Of a stretch of 56,944 bases of DNA, positions 6,743-15,976 are shown one piece after another; the stretch's first letter is position 1; every line of letters begins with the position of its first letter. Position numbers and translations under genes: made by a program. The DNA lies in NCBI RefSeq assembly GCF_000621545.1, contig NZ_JHYA01000014.1, positions 1 through 56,944 on the forward strand, written 5' to 3'. The notes below the pieces were generated by a model that worked only from the letters and a program-made list of their open reading frames with translations, was not told where the DNA came from and searched no databases. The DNA comes from Anaerovibrio lipolyticus LB2005 (GTDB taxonomy: Bacteria; Bacillota; Negativicutes; Selenomonadales; Selenomonadaceae).

Positions 6743-7984
6743 ATGGAATCTAAAATTAAAGACATTAAGTTAGCACCTTCTGGTCATGATAAAATCAACT
6801 GGGTAAAGAATTTTATGCCTGTTATGAAGGCTGTAAATGATGAATATTCTGTTTCCAAGCCATTTGCCGGCAAGCGTATGGTTATGACCATGCATCTGGA
6901 GGCAAAGACTGCATATTTGGCTCTTGTACTTAAAAATGCCGGTGCTGAGGTTATTGCCACTGCATCCAATCCATTATCCACTCAGGATGATGTATGTGCT
7001 GCTTTGGTTGAGGAAGGCGTAACTGTATTGGCTCATCATGGCTGCACCATGGAGGAATACGACAAGTATATTGATATGGCACTGGACACTGAGCCTGATA
7101 TCATTATGGATGATGGTGGCGATTTGATTTATCGTCTCCACAATGACCGCCGTGAGCTGCTGCCAAAGATTATTGGCGGCTCCGAGGAAACCACCACAGG
7201 TGTTCTTCGTGACAAGGCACTGGAAGCTGCTGGCAAGCTGGAGTTCCCTATGATGGCTGCCAATGATGCTTATTGTAAGTACCTCTTTGATAACCGTTAT
7301 GGTACTGGCCAGTCCACCTGGGAGGGCATCATGCGTGCCACAAATCTGGTAATTTCCGGTAAGACCGTTGTTATCGCTGGTTATGGCTGGGGTGGCAAGG
7401 GGGGGGCTATGCGTGCCAAGGGTCTTGGTGCCAATGTTATCATTACTGAGGTTGATCCAGTAAAGGCTATTGAGGCTGTATTTGATGGCTTCCGCGTAAT
7501 GCCTATGGATGAGGCTGCCAAGATTGGTGATATTTTCCTTACACTGACTGGTGATAAGGATGTTATCCGTGAGCGTCATTTTGCTTCCATGAAGAATGGT
7601 GCTGTAATGTGTAATTCCGGCCACTTTGATGTAGAGATTAACATCCCTGAGCTGCAGGCCATGACTGAGTCCCGCAAGCAGGTGAAGGAAGGCATTGAGG
7701 AATTTAAGTTTGCTGATGGTAAGAAGCTGTATCTCCTTGGTGAGGGCCGTCTTGTAAACCTGGCCTGTGGCGATGGTCATCCAGCTGAAATTATGGACCT
7801 TTCCTGGGGCGTTCAGTTCTTCTCAGCCCTGTACATTCTCGAAAATCATGAGAAGCTGGAAAATAAGGTATATGTATTGCCAGAGGAAATCGATCAGAAG
7901 ATTGCGAAAATCAAGCTGGCTGCCATGGGCATCGAAATTGATGAGCTGACTCCTGAACAGTACGCTTATCTGCATCAGTGCTAA
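6743..7984 (+). CDS. ahcY: Adenosylhomocysteinase
   Basis: 413 aa. Splits S-adenosylhomocysteine into adenosine and homocysteine using bound NAD. The NAD-binding loop reads GYGWGGKG rather than the GYGDVGKG of many bacteria; with the missing insert near the middle this points to the shorter archaeal/Thermotoga-type clade. MAANDAYCKYLFDNRYGTGQS and NSGHFDVEI are family signatures. GGAGG precedes ATG 6743. It works in the same S-adenosylmethionine recycling pathway as the deaminase at 18411. Confidence 0.95.
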   Translation: MESKIKDIKLAPSGHDKINWVKNFMPVMKAVNDEYSVSKPFAGKRMVMTMHLEAKTAYLALVLKNAGAEVIATASNPLSTQDDVCAALVEEGVTVLAHHGCTMEEYDKYIDMALDTEPDIIMDDGGDLIYRLHNDRRELLPKIIGGSEETTTGVLRDKALEAAGKLEFPMMAANDAYCKYLFDNRYGTGQSTWEGIMRATNLVISGKTVVIAGYGWGGKGGAMRAKGLGANVIITEVDPVKAIEAVFDGFRVMPMDEAAKIGDIFLTLTGDKDVIRERHFASMKNGAVMCNSGHFDVEINIPELQAMTESRKQVKEGIEEFKFADGKKLYLLGEGRLVNLACGDGHPAEIMDLSWGVQFFSALYILENHEKLENKVYVLPEEIDQKIAKIKLAAMGIEIDELTPEQYAYLHQC

Positions 7985-8010
7985 TTAAATGAGACTTATT
8001 TAAAATAATT

Positions 8011-8045
8011 AATAGGCTTCTAAGGATTTTAGGAGCCTATTTTCT
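8011..8045 (+). terminator. Terminator of ahcY
   Basis: AATAGGCTTCTA and TTAGGAGCCTATT arms followed by TTTCTT. Confidence 0.85.
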
Positions 8046-8069
8046 TATTGAAAGGATGGTGCCTTTTTT

Positions 8070-8747
8070 ATGAAGGTATTATTATTAACTTTATTGTGCC
8101 TTTTATTTATTTTAAAGGGATCTCTGGTGGCTGAGGCCGCTGCCCCTAATGAAAAAAATCCCTTCTGGCAGGATAAGCTGAACCAATACAGTGAGATATC
8201 CTGTGTTCAGCAGGTGATTTTCGTACAGTACAAGGGGGACAGCAAGGCTGATGTAAAGCTGTATGAAAAGGATGATGAGCAAAAATGGAATATGGTATTG
8301 AAGTGTGAGGGCTTTGTAGGAGAAAATGGTTTAGGCAAGACCAAGGAGGGAGATAGGAAAACTCCAAAGGGGGATTTCGGTATTTTTACCGCCGGTGGTA
8401 TAGAGCCTAATCCTGGCACCAAGGCTGATTACCTTCTTTTTGACGAGCATATTTTCTGCGCTGATGGGCCTTATTATAATAAGCTGATTGACGACCGTAA
8501 AATTCCTAAGAAGGTATTGGAAAAGCTGGATTTGGACCCTATGAACAATGGGGCACCACAGTTTAATTATGGTTTATTTTTAACCTATAACCGTGAGTGT
8601 GTTCCTGGGTTGGGTTCCTATATTTTTATCCACTGCATGGGAGAATACGATTATACCTTAGGTTGTATCGCTGTCAGTGAGAAAAACATGATAAAAATTT
8701 TGCAGCATGTGGATAACAATGTTCGGGTTTGCATTTATCCAGCATAA
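8070..8747 (+). CDS. Exported L,D-transpeptidase (YkuD-like)
   Basis: 225 aa with an N-terminal signal peptide (hydrophobic core residues ~3-20, cleavage near AEAAA). The C-terminal half fits a YkuD catalytic domain: FIHCMG...YTLGCIAV, with the His near 187 and the nucleophile Cys near 199; TPKGDFGIF matches the conserved TP.G.F.I strand. Members crosslink peptidoglycan or attach lipoproteins in the periplasm. First gene of a run of seven plus-strand genes linked to cell-wall peptides. It could be a carboxypeptidase-type member. Confidence 0.8.
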   Translation: MKVLLLTLLCLLFILKGSLVAEAAAPNEKNPFWQDKLNQYSEISCVQQVIFVQYKGDSKADVKLYEKDDEQKWNMVLKCEGFVGENGLGKTKEGDRKTPKGDFGIFTAGGIEPNPGTKADYLLFDEHIFCADGPYYNKLIDDRKIPKKVLEKLDLDPMNNGAPQFNYGLFLTYNRECVPGLGSYIFIHCMGEYDYTLGCIAVSEKNMIKILQHVDNNVRVCIYPA

Positions 8748-8759
8748 AGAGGCAATTTC

Positions 8760-10037
8760 ATGGATGAGTTTGATTTATTGGAAGATGAATTAAGGGGTAT
8801 GGTGGGGAACCACTATACCCAGGTTCCAGGGTTGGGAGCCGTGCTTATAAAGGGTGGTAAGCCGGTATTTAGCTTTTGTGGGGGATATGCCACTTTTGGT
8901 AAGGAGCAAAAGCTGTTTAAGGCAGATTCTCTTTTTCGCATAGCCTCTGTATCCAAGCAATTTACTATTTACGCAATTATGAAGCTGGTGGAGGCTGAAG
9001 CAATAGGTCTTGATGACGATATCAGTGATTATTTGGGATTTCCTCTGCGTCATCCTGATTTTCCAGAGGTTAAAATTACGGTGAGAATGTTGGCCAATCA
9101 TACCTCTGGTCTTAGGGATGGTGTAGTTTACTGCATTCCCCCTGGCTATTCAGTGATGGCGTTTTTTGTTCCTGAGGGAAAATTTTATGAGGATGGGGCC
9201 CATTTTTCCCCTGCAAGCGAGCCTGTGGGGGAGTTTTTCTGTTATTGCAACCTCAATTATGGCCTTTTGGGCACTATTATTGAGGCAGTAACTCATGAGC
9301 GTTTTGATTATTATTTACAAAATAATATCTTAAAGGAATTAGATATCATCGGAGGCTATTTGCCGGGGAATTTGTCTGCCACGGAATTTGCCAGTCTGGG
9401 TACCCTGTATCAGAAAAAGGATATTGGGGGAATATGGCGGGACGATATGCCATGGCGGCCTGTTATGGATTTCTATAATGGTATCAAGCCTGCCAGGGAC
9501 ACGGTTACAATGCAAAATCCTTATGCCATAAATGACGATCCAAGGGTATATTCATTAGAAAATTATGTTCCGGGTACTAATGCAACCTTCTTTGCACCTC
9601 AGGGGGGACTCCGTATTTCCCTGGAGGGTATGTTCAATGCTTTGGTAATGCTGATGAATAAGGGGACATTTAGGGAGAAGCAATTTTTATCTGAGACTTC
9701 CGTTAATGAAATGACAAAGGCCCAGTGGAGCTATGATGGCAGTAATGGTGATACTGCTGATGATACGCTTCTGTCCTATGGCTTGGGGCTATATCAGATA
9801 AGGGGAGATTCTTCTGCCAGAGTATGTCAGCATCACGATATTTTTCTGGTGGGTCATACTGGTCAGGCCTTTGGCCTTTATTCCGGAATGTTTTATGTAC
9901 CGGGGACTAAGGATGGCTTTGTGTATATTATGAATGGTGAGGGTATGGCCGAGGAAGATGAGCGGAGCCACGGCGAGTTCAGCAATAACTTTATCTGGGA
10001 AGAAAAGGTTATGGACGCTCTTTGTCATGCTTTTTAA
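8760..10037 (+). CDS. Serine hydrolase, beta-lactamase class C/PBP-like
   Basis: 425 aa. SVSK at 63-66 supplies the nucleophile Ser and Lys; YCNLNYG near 160 is the Tyr-x-Asn element and GHTGQAFG matches the KTG-like third motif. No signal peptide is visible, so it would be cytoplasmic unless a start is missed. Family members include D-aminopeptidases, esterases and DD-peptidases; with a D-Ala dipeptidase downstream I infer action on wall-derived peptides. It starts 12 bases after the transpeptidase and 26 bases before oppB. Confidence 0.82.
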   Translation: MDEFDLLEDELRGMVGNHYTQVPGLGAVLIKGGKPVFSFCGGYATFGKEQKLFKADSLFRIASVSKQFTIYAIMKLVEAEAIGLDDDISDYLGFPLRHPDFPEVKITVRMLANHTSGLRDGVVYCIPPGYSVMAFFVPEGKFYEDGAHFSPASEPVGEFFCYCNLNYGLLGTIIEAVTHERFDYYLQNNILKELDIIGGYLPGNLSATEFASLGTLYQKKDIGGIWRDDMPWRPVMDFYNGIKPARDTVTMQNPYAINDDPRVYSLENYVPGTNATFFAPQGGLRISLEGMFNALVMLMNKGTFREKQFLSETSVNEMTKAQWSYDGSNGDTADDTLLSYGLGLYQIRGDSSARVCQHHDIFLVGHTGQAFGLYSGMFYVPGTKDGFVYIMNGEGMAEEDERSHGEFSNNFIWEEKVMDALCHAF

Positions 10038-10062
10038 ATAACATTTTGGGGAGGAAGCCAAA

Positions 10063-10992
10063 GTGCTTAATTATTTGGGTAAAAGATTAATAAATTCCAT
10101 AATTGTACTGTGGATAGTAATGACGGTTACTTTTTTGCTGATGCACGCCATACCAGGTGGACCCTTTACCGCAGAAAAGAATCTGCCTCCTGCTGTGCAG
10201 GCCAATATTGAGGCCCGTTACAAGCTAAATGACCCATTGTCCACCCAGTATATGGATTATGTGGAGAATATTCTTCATGGTGATTTGGGGCCATCCTTTA
10301 AATATGTGGGCCGCTCTGTCAATGATATTATTGGGGAGAGCTTCCCTGTGTCCTTTGAGCTGGGCATGGAGGCCATTCTTATCTCTTTATTGCTGGGGAT
10401 TCCAGCGGGAGTGCTGGCAGCCTATCGGCGAAATAACTGGCAGGACCGCACTGTTAATTTATTGACAACCATCGGTATTGCAGTGCCGGGCTTTGTGCTG
10501 GCAGCTCTTATGGTGGAGATTTTTGCCATGAAGCTGGGACTGCTTCCAGCTGCCATGTGGATTGACTGGAAAAGCCGTATCCTGCCTGCCTTTGCCCTTG
10601 CAGCAATGCCAATGGCCTTCATTACAAGGCTGACCCGCTCCAGCATGCTGGAGGTTTTGGGACAGGATTATATTAAAACTGCCAAAGCAAAGGGACTGGG
10701 GACAAGCTATATTCTCTTTAAGCACGCTTTGCCAAATGCCCTTATTCCCGTGGTTACCTATATCGGCCCAATGGTTGCCAGTATTTTGACAGGCTCCTTT
10801 GTTATTGAGACCATATTTGCCATTCCGGGACTGGGCAGCTATTTTGTAACTTCAATATATAATCGTGATTATACAGTAATTTTGGGTGTAACTATATTCT
10901 ATAGTGCTATTATTATCCTGATGAATATGCTTGTGGATATAATTTATCCTATGCTGGATCCACGTATTAAAATTGGGGAGAAGGAGGATTAA
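10063..10992 (+). CDS. oppB: Dipeptide/oligopeptide ABC transporter permease (OppB/DppB)
   Basis: 309 aa, GTG start after GAGGAAG. Several membrane helices and the BPD_transp_1 EAA loop (LGQDYIKTAKAKGLGTSYILFKH) are clear. It pairs with the next gene to form the membrane channel. It is three bases upstream of oppC, indicating one transcript. Substrate is not readable from the permease; the neighbouring dipeptidase suggests short wall peptides. Confidence 0.94.
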   Translation: MLNYLGKRLINSIIVLWIVMTVTFLLMHAIPGGPFTAEKNLPPAVQANIEARYKLNDPLSTQYMDYVENILHGDLGPSFKYVGRSVNDIIGESFPVSFELGMEAILISLLLGIPAGVLAAYRRNNWQDRTVNLLTTIGIAVPGFVLAALMVEIFAMKLGLLPAAMWIDWKSRILPAFALAAMPMAFITRLTRSSMLEVLGQDYIKTAKAKGLGTSYILFKHALPNALIPVVTYIGPMVASILTGSFVIETIFAIPGLGSYFVTSIYNRDYTVILGVTIFYSAIIILMNMLVDIIYPMLDPRIKIGEKED

Positions 10993-10994
10993 GG

Positions 10995-11912
10995 ATGAAT
11001 AAGGAATATGATTTTTCTCCTCTGAGCAAATCTGAGATGGCTATGGCTGTGGAGTCAGAACAGGCACCATCCATGGGATATTGGCAGGACGCCTGGATTC
11101 GTCTGAAGAAGGACAAGGCTGCCATGCTGGGTATGGGATTCATTGTATTAATGATGGTGGCTGCTATTTTTATACCTATGTTCTCCAGCATTTCCTATGA
11201 GGATCAGGATTTTGCCAGAACTAATATGGCACCAACCATGGAGCATCTTTTCGGGACCGATAATCTTGGAAGGGATATGCTTATCCGCGTCCTTTATGGT
11301 GCCCGCATTTCCTTGTCCATCGGTGTGGTGGCCTCTTTGATTAATCTCTTTATTGGAGTACTTTATGGTGGCATTTCCGGCTTTGTGGGTGGGCGAACGG
11401 ACCGAATTATGATGAATATCGTGGATATTCTCTATAGTGTGCCAACCCTTTTGTATGTAATTTTGTTAATGGTGGTTTTTAAACCGGGACTTCTTAATAT
11501 TTATATTGCCCTTGGTATAAGCTATTGGCTGCAAATGGCCCGAATTGTCCGTGGAGAAGTGCTGAAAATCAAGGAGCAGGAATTTGTGCTGGCGTCACGC
11601 AGCATGGGAGCAAGTCCCGCCCGTATTCTCATGAAGCATCTTATACCAAATTCCTTAGGGGTTATTATAGTATCTTTGAGTCTTTCAATTCCGGATGCTA
11701 TTTTTACCGAGGCCTTTTTGAGCTTTATCGGCCTGGGTGTTTCTGCGCCAATGGCCAGCTGGGGTGTTCTTTGCTCCGATGGTATTAATACTTTGGGAGC
11801 ATATCCATTTCAGTTATTTTTCCCTGCTGTGGCCATCAGCTTAACCATGTTGGCCTTTAATTTCTTCAGTGATGGTCTGCGGGATGCCCTGGACCCTAAA
11901 ATGCGCCGTTAA
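10995..11912 (+). CDS. oppC: Dipeptide/oligopeptide ABC transporter permease (OppC/DppC)
   Basis: 305 aa. The N-terminal extension with one helix, the LFGTDNLGRDML signature and the EAA loop EQEFVLASRSMGASPARILMKH identify the C-type permease. A strong ribosome site (AAGGAGGAT) overlaps the end of oppB. Confidence 0.95.
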   Translation: MNKEYDFSPLSKSEMAMAVESEQAPSMGYWQDAWIRLKKDKAAMLGMGFIVLMMVAAIFIPMFSSISYEDQDFARTNMAPTMEHLFGTDNLGRDMLIRVLYGARISLSIGVVASLINLFIGVLYGGISGFVGGRTDRIMMNIVDILYSVPTLLYVILLMVVFKPGLLNIYIALGISYWLQMARIVRGEVLKIKEQEFVLASRSMGASPARILMKHLIPNSLGVIIVSLSLSIPDAIFTEAFLSFIGLGVSAPMASWGVLCSDGINTLGAYPFQLFFPAVAISLTMLAFNFFSDGLRDALDPKMRR

Positions 11913-11927
11913 AGGGGGAGCTTGAAG

Positions 11928-12917
11928 ATGATTTTAGAAATAAATAATTTATCAGTTGGCTTCCATACCTATCGGGGAGATGTAAGGGCAGTCCGTGGTG
12001 TAACCTTTAATGTGAATGAGGGTGAAATCGTCGGTATTGTGGGGGAATCCGGCTGTGGTAAAAGCGTTACTGCCCATGCAGTAATGGGGCTTTTGCCAGA
12101 GGAAAACTCCTTTATAAATCAAGGCAACATAAAATTATTAGGTGAAGATATTACCAATAAGTCCAATAAAGAAATGGCCAAGCTCCGTGGTACATCAATG
12201 GCTATGATTTTTCAGGATCCAATGACTTCATTAAATCCTGTATTGACCATTGGACAACAAATGACGGAGGGTATTATTAAATCCAAGGGGTTAAACAAAA
12301 AGGATGCCCATGAGGAAGCCCTGGCTCTTTTAAAGAGGGTGGGAATTCCCAAGGCAGAGGAACGTATGAAGGCTTACCCACATGAATTCAGCGGTGGTAT
12401 GCGTCAACGTGTAATGATAGCTATGGCGCTTATTTGTAAGCCAAAGCTGTTGTTTGCAGATGAGCCAACCACAGCATTGGATGTAACTATACAGGCCCAG
12501 ATATTGGAATTATTGGATGAGCTTCGCCGTGAAATGAAGATGTCCATAGTATTGGTTTCTCATGATTTGGGAGTTATTGCCCGTATTTGTGACAGAGTAA
12601 ATGTTATGTATGCTGGCCGTATCGTGGAGTCCGGCCCGGTAGGTGAAATTTTCCATAACCCACAGCATCCGTATACCAGGGGCCTTTTAAACTCTCTGCC
12701 AAGGGTGGATAAGGTGGATGATACTGAGCTGCCTGTTATTGAGGGCCATCCTCCTGATTTGCTATATGATATTAAGGGGTGCAGCTTTGCCCCTAGATGT
12801 GGCGAGGCTATGAAGGTTTGTGCTGCTTGTCGCCCAAATAATGAAAATATGGGTAAGGAGCATTGTGTGGAATGTTGGCTTCCAGCCCGTGACAGAGAGG
12901 AGGGGCACCATGAATAA
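11928..12917 (+). CDS. oppD: Peptide ABC transporter ATPase (OppD/DppD)
   Basis: About 329 aa; ATG 11928 is preferred over TTG 11922 because GGGGGAG lies 9-10 bases upstream. Walker A GESGCGKS, signature FSGGMRQRV, Walker B LLFADEP and switch His in VLVSHD are all present. The C-terminal oligo_HPY cysteine region (GCSFAPRC...C...C) is intact. Its last eight bases overlap oppF (ATGAATAA), so translation is coupled. Confidence 0.95.
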   Translation: MILEINNLSVGFHTYRGDVRAVRGVTFNVNEGEIVGIVGESGCGKSVTAHAVMGLLPEENSFINQGNIKLLGEDITNKSNKEMAKLRGTSMAMIFQDPMTSLNPVLTIGQQMTEGIIKSKGLNKKDAHEEALALLKRVGIPKAEERMKAYPHEFSGGMRQRVMIAMALICKPKLLFADEPTTALDVTIQAQILELLDELRREMKMSIVLVSHDLGVIARICDRVNVMYAGRIVESGPVGEIFHNPQHPYTRGLLNSLPRVDKVDDTELPVIEGHPPDLLYDIKGCSFAPRCGEAMKVCAACRPNNENMGKEHCVECWLPARDREEGHHE

Positions 12918-13875
12918 TACAGAAATCCCAAATAACAAGCCCTTGCTTTCCGTTAAAAATTTAAAGAAGCATTTTGTCACCAAGAAGAATTTCTTTGGTC
13001 ATCCCAAGGAATACGCCTATGCATTAAATGGTATATCCTTTGATATTAATAAAGGTGAGACCATGGGACTGGTGGGCGAGTCCGGCTGCGGCAAAACAAC
13101 AGCCGGCAGAACCATAATGGGTATATACAAGCCTACTGCCGGTGAGGTTTATCTCCATGGTGAGAAGTTGGATTTATCCAAGGGACCGGAGAAACGCATC
13201 CAGATGATTTTTCAGGACCCTTATGCTTGCCTTAATCCTCGCATGACCGTAGGTGAAATCATCGGTGAGCCACTGGAAATTAATAATGTCTATGATGATA
13301 ACAAGGCAAAGCAGCAACGTGTATATGAGCTTCTGGAGCTGGTGGGTCTTAGCAGGGAGCAGGCTAATCGTTTTCCCCATGAGTTTAGTGGCGGGCAAAG
13401 ACAGCGAATTGGCATTGCCAGAGCTTTGGCGGTAAATCCGGATATTATAATCTGTGATGAGCCTATTTCGGCATTGGATGTTTCCATTCAGGCCCAGGTG
13501 GTTAATCTTATGAGAAGATTACAAAAGGAATTGGGACTGACATATCTTTTCATTGCCCATGATTTGGCCATGGTAAAATACATCAGTGACAGGGTGGCTG
13601 TTATGTATATGGGAGCTATTATGGAGCTGGCAGCTGCAGAAGAGCTTTATGCGAACCCATTGCATCCATATACTAAGTCACTATTGGCAGCTATTCCGGT
13701 GCCAGATCCGGATGTTCGTCAGGATGTTTCCATCATTAAGGGGGAAATCGGAACCGGTGATATGACAGGCTGTCCTTTTGCGCCGCGGTGCAACAAGGCC
13801 AGTGATAAGTGCTTTAAGGAGATGCCGGCAATCAAAAATGTTGAAGGTCATCAAATCGCCTGTCATTTAATTTGA
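12910..13875 (+). CDS. oppF: Peptide ABC transporter ATPase (OppF/DppF)
   Basis: 321 aa from ATG 12910, which has AGGAGGGG just upstream; the longer open frame overlaps oppD and is rejected. Walker A GESGCGKT, signature FSGGQRQRI, Walker B IIICDEP, and the C-terminal CPFAPRC motif. It completes a BCDF importer. The only substrate-binding protein nearby is encoded on the other strand at 15977-17548. Confidence 0.95.
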   Translation: MNNTEIPNNKPLLSVKNLKKHFVTKKNFFGHPKEYAYALNGISFDINKGETMGLVGESGCGKTTAGRTIMGIYKPTAGEVYLHGEKLDLSKGPEKRIQMIFQDPYACLNPRMTVGEIIGEPLEINNVYDDNKAKQQRVYELLELVGLSREQANRFPHEFSGGQRQRIGIARALAVNPDIIICDEPISALDVSIQAQVVNLMRRLQKELGLTYLFIAHDLAMVKYISDRVAVMYMGAIMELAAAEELYANPLHPYTKSLLAAIPVPDPDVRQDVSIIKGEIGTGDMTGCPFAPRCNKASDKCFKEMPAIKNVEGHQIACHLI

Positions 13876-13931
13876 TTGTGAAGGAAAATTCATATAAATA
13901 TAGAATAAGGGTACATCAGGAGGGATTTTGA

Positions 13932-14750
13932 ATGAATAAAAAGCTTTTAGGATTAGTTGGTGGAATGCTGTTGGCTTCCACTGTGTTTATGCCTGTTCAC
14001 GGCTATGCTGCTGAGGTGGCTGATACCAGTTCTGTTGTTAATTCCGCCAAAAGTGTGGATGTAAATGACCCAACAGGATTTGTGGTGCTTTCTGATGTGG
14101 TGCCTGATATCATTCAGGAGGTCCGTTATTATTCCACCTACAATTTTGTGGGTGATCGTATCAATGGCTACACTCAGCCAAGTATTCTCATGTCCAGAGA
14201 AGCTGCTGAGGCCCTTAAGAAGGTTTCCGATGATATGATTAAGCAGGGCTATCGCCTGAAGGTATATGATGCTTATCGTCCCCAGAGAGCTGTAGATAAT
14301 TTCGTGGCCTGGGCTGAGAATTTAGATGACAAGCGCATGAAGGATTATTTCTATCCTGAAGTAAACAAAAACAGACTCTTTAAGGATGGTTATATTGATG
14401 CCAAATCTGGCCATAGCCGTGGGTCTGCTATTGATTTGACATTGTTTGATATGAAAACAGGCAAGGAAGTAGACATGGGTGGTACCTTTGACCACTTCGG
14501 GCTGGAAAGCCATCCAACATGGTGCGGTGACCCTGATACGGGCAAATATACCGGAAAATTTGAGGGCAAGTCAGTTCCTAAAAATGGCAAGATTACCGAG
14601 AAGCAGTTCAAGAACCGCATGATTCTCCGTGAGGCTATGATGAAGCACGGCTTCGAGCCTATTGATACCGAGTGGTGGCATTTCTTCCTGAAGAATGAGC
14701 CTTATCCAAATATGTATTTCAACTTCATCATTGACGATATGAAGAAATAA
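13932..14750 (+). CDS. ddpX: Exported D-Ala-D-Ala dipeptidase (VanX/DdpX type)
   Basis: 272 aa with a signal peptide (cleavage near HGYAA, residues 24-27). Zinc motif SGHSRGSAID (about 157-166) and the catalytic EWWH near 247 are those of peptidase family M15D. VanX hydrolyses D-alanyl-D-alanine. In E. coli ddpX precedes ddpABCDF; here it follows the importer, a rearranged version of the same association. Unlike most VanX it appears periplasmic, so it would act on dipeptide before uptake. GGAGGGATTTTG precedes the ATG. Confidence 0.88.
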   Translation: MNKKLLGLVGGMLLASTVFMPVHGYAAEVADTSSVVNSAKSVDVNDPTGFVVLSDVVPDIIQEVRYYSTYNFVGDRINGYTQPSILMSREAAEALKKVSDDMIKQGYRLKVYDAYRPQRAVDNFVAWAENLDDKRMKDYFYPEVNKNRLFKDGYIDAKSGHSRGSAIDLTLFDMKTGKEVDMGGTFDHFGLESHPTWCGDPDTGKYTGKFEGKSVPKNGKITEKQFKNRMILREAMMKHGFEPIDTEWWHFFLKNEPYPNMYFNFIIDDMKK

Positions 14751-14754
14751 AAAT

Positions 14755-14796
14755 AAGCGCGATGTGACGGATTATCCGCCATATCGCGCTTTTTTA
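14755..14796. terminator. Bidirectional terminator between ddpX and the M20 hydrolase
   Basis: AAGCGCGAT and ATCGCGCTT arms (with inner CGGAT/ATCCG pairing) and T runs on both strands; it lies between the convergent stops at 14750 and 14834. Confidence 0.85.
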
Positions 14797-14833
14797 CGCC
14801 TTATTTTATTAAGTCGGCTTAATATTTTAGGCT

Positions 14834-15964
14834 TTACAAGCCCTTTTCCACAATATCAGCCACCGTCATACACATACCCTTTACAGCCTTTAATGCCATT
14901 TCTTTGCCATAAGCACTATCAGCAGCAACGGCAAATTCCGGGGTATGGGCTGCAATATCATCACCGATTTTGATTTCCGGCTGAATGGTTGGGACCACAT
15001 GACTTACATTTCCCACATCTGTGGAGCCGTCAGCATAATCATCTGGAAAGACCTTTATATCTTCAATACCAAGGCTTGAGAAATTATTCTTGGCATATGT
15101 CTCCAGCTTCTTATGATTAACCATGTTTTTGAATAATGGCTCATAGTGGTATAAATCCACCTCTGTGCCGTGCTTATCCGAAATCCTTTTAGCCAGCTCC
15201 TTGATTTTTGGAAGCATGGCTTCCTCAAGGTATGTGGTGCTGAGGGAGCGGATGGTGGCTTTCATTACAGCTCTGTCGGGAATAATATTGGGAGCAGTAC
15301 CTCCCTCGGTGATTATCCTTCCCAGAATATAAGGCTCTGTAAAGGTCTTTTCCAGCTCTGCAAGCTGGGTATAAAAATCCACCAAAGCATCCAAAGCATT
15401 GATTCCATGATAATCAGGATCCGCAACATGGGCAGGCTTCCCTTTGAAGGTTATCTGCAGGGGATGAGTGGCGTAGGAGGTACCACCAAAGGTGGTATCA
15501 CAGCCAGGATGACAGATAAGAGCAGCTGTCAGTCCATCAAATAAGCCAGCTTCGCTCATCATTACCTTGCTGCCAATAGTTTCCTCAGCGGGACAGCCAA
15601 AGAGATGAACAGTAATCTTCTCTCTCAGTGCCTTTCCACAGACTATTGAAGCAGTGGTGCTCATGGCAGCAATAAGATTGTGGGCACAGCCATGACCGAT
15701 TTCTGGCAGGGCATCGTATTCTGCCAAAAAGCCAATGTGAATATCACCATTCCCATAGGAAGCCTGAAAGGCAGTGGGGAATTGGTCCTTCAGAACATCC
15801 TCTACAGTGAAGCCTTCATTTTTTAACAGCTCTCGGAGATAAGCGGAGGATTTGACTTCCTCACAGCCTAGCTCCGGGTTTGCATGTATATAATCAGCTA
15901 TATTATTTAATGTTTCTTTATTATTTTCTGCTAGTGAGCAGAGAAATTCCCTTATATCGGACAT
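14834..15964 (-). CDS. M20-family amidohydrolase/aminoacylase
   Basis: 376 aa. GFLAEYDALPEIGHGCAHN, GCPAEETIGSK and a C-terminal ADGSTDVGNVSHVVPTIQPE match peptidase M20D (AbgB, N-acyl amino-acid or aminobenzoyl-glutamate hydrolases) with its metal-binding Cys/His/Glu set. It lies 13 bases after the binding-protein gene and is surely co-transcribed. Likely removes an acyl or amino-acid cap from an imported amide or peptide; the precise substrate is not visible. Confidence 0.87.
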   Translation of the reverse strand: MSDIREFLCSLAENNKETLNNIADYIHANPELGCEEVKSSAYLRELLKNEGFTVEDVLKDQFPTAFQASYGNGDIHIGFLAEYDALPEIGHGCAHNLIAAMSTTASIVCGKALREKITVHLFGCPAEETIGSKVMMSEAGLFDGLTAALICHPGCDTTFGGTSYATHPLQITFKGKPAHVADPDYHGINALDALVDFYTQLAELEKTFTEPYILGRIITEGGTAPNIIPDRAVMKATIRSLSTTYLEEAMLPKIKELAKRISDKHGTEVDLYHYEPLFKNMVNHKKLETYAKNNFSSLGIEDIKVFPDDYADGSTDVGNVSHVVPTIQPEIKIGDDIAAHTPEFAVAADSAYGKEMALKAVKGMCMTVADIVEKGL

Positions 15965-15976
15965 ATTGAATCCTTA

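Noticed and set aside
6974-7780. Long minus-strand open frame opposite ahcY
   Set aside because: It mirrors a strongly supported gene, has no ribosome site and no recognisable domain. The same holds for the frames opposite ilvD (33574-34326), ppaC (34875-35660) and the chemoreceptor (42115-43062).
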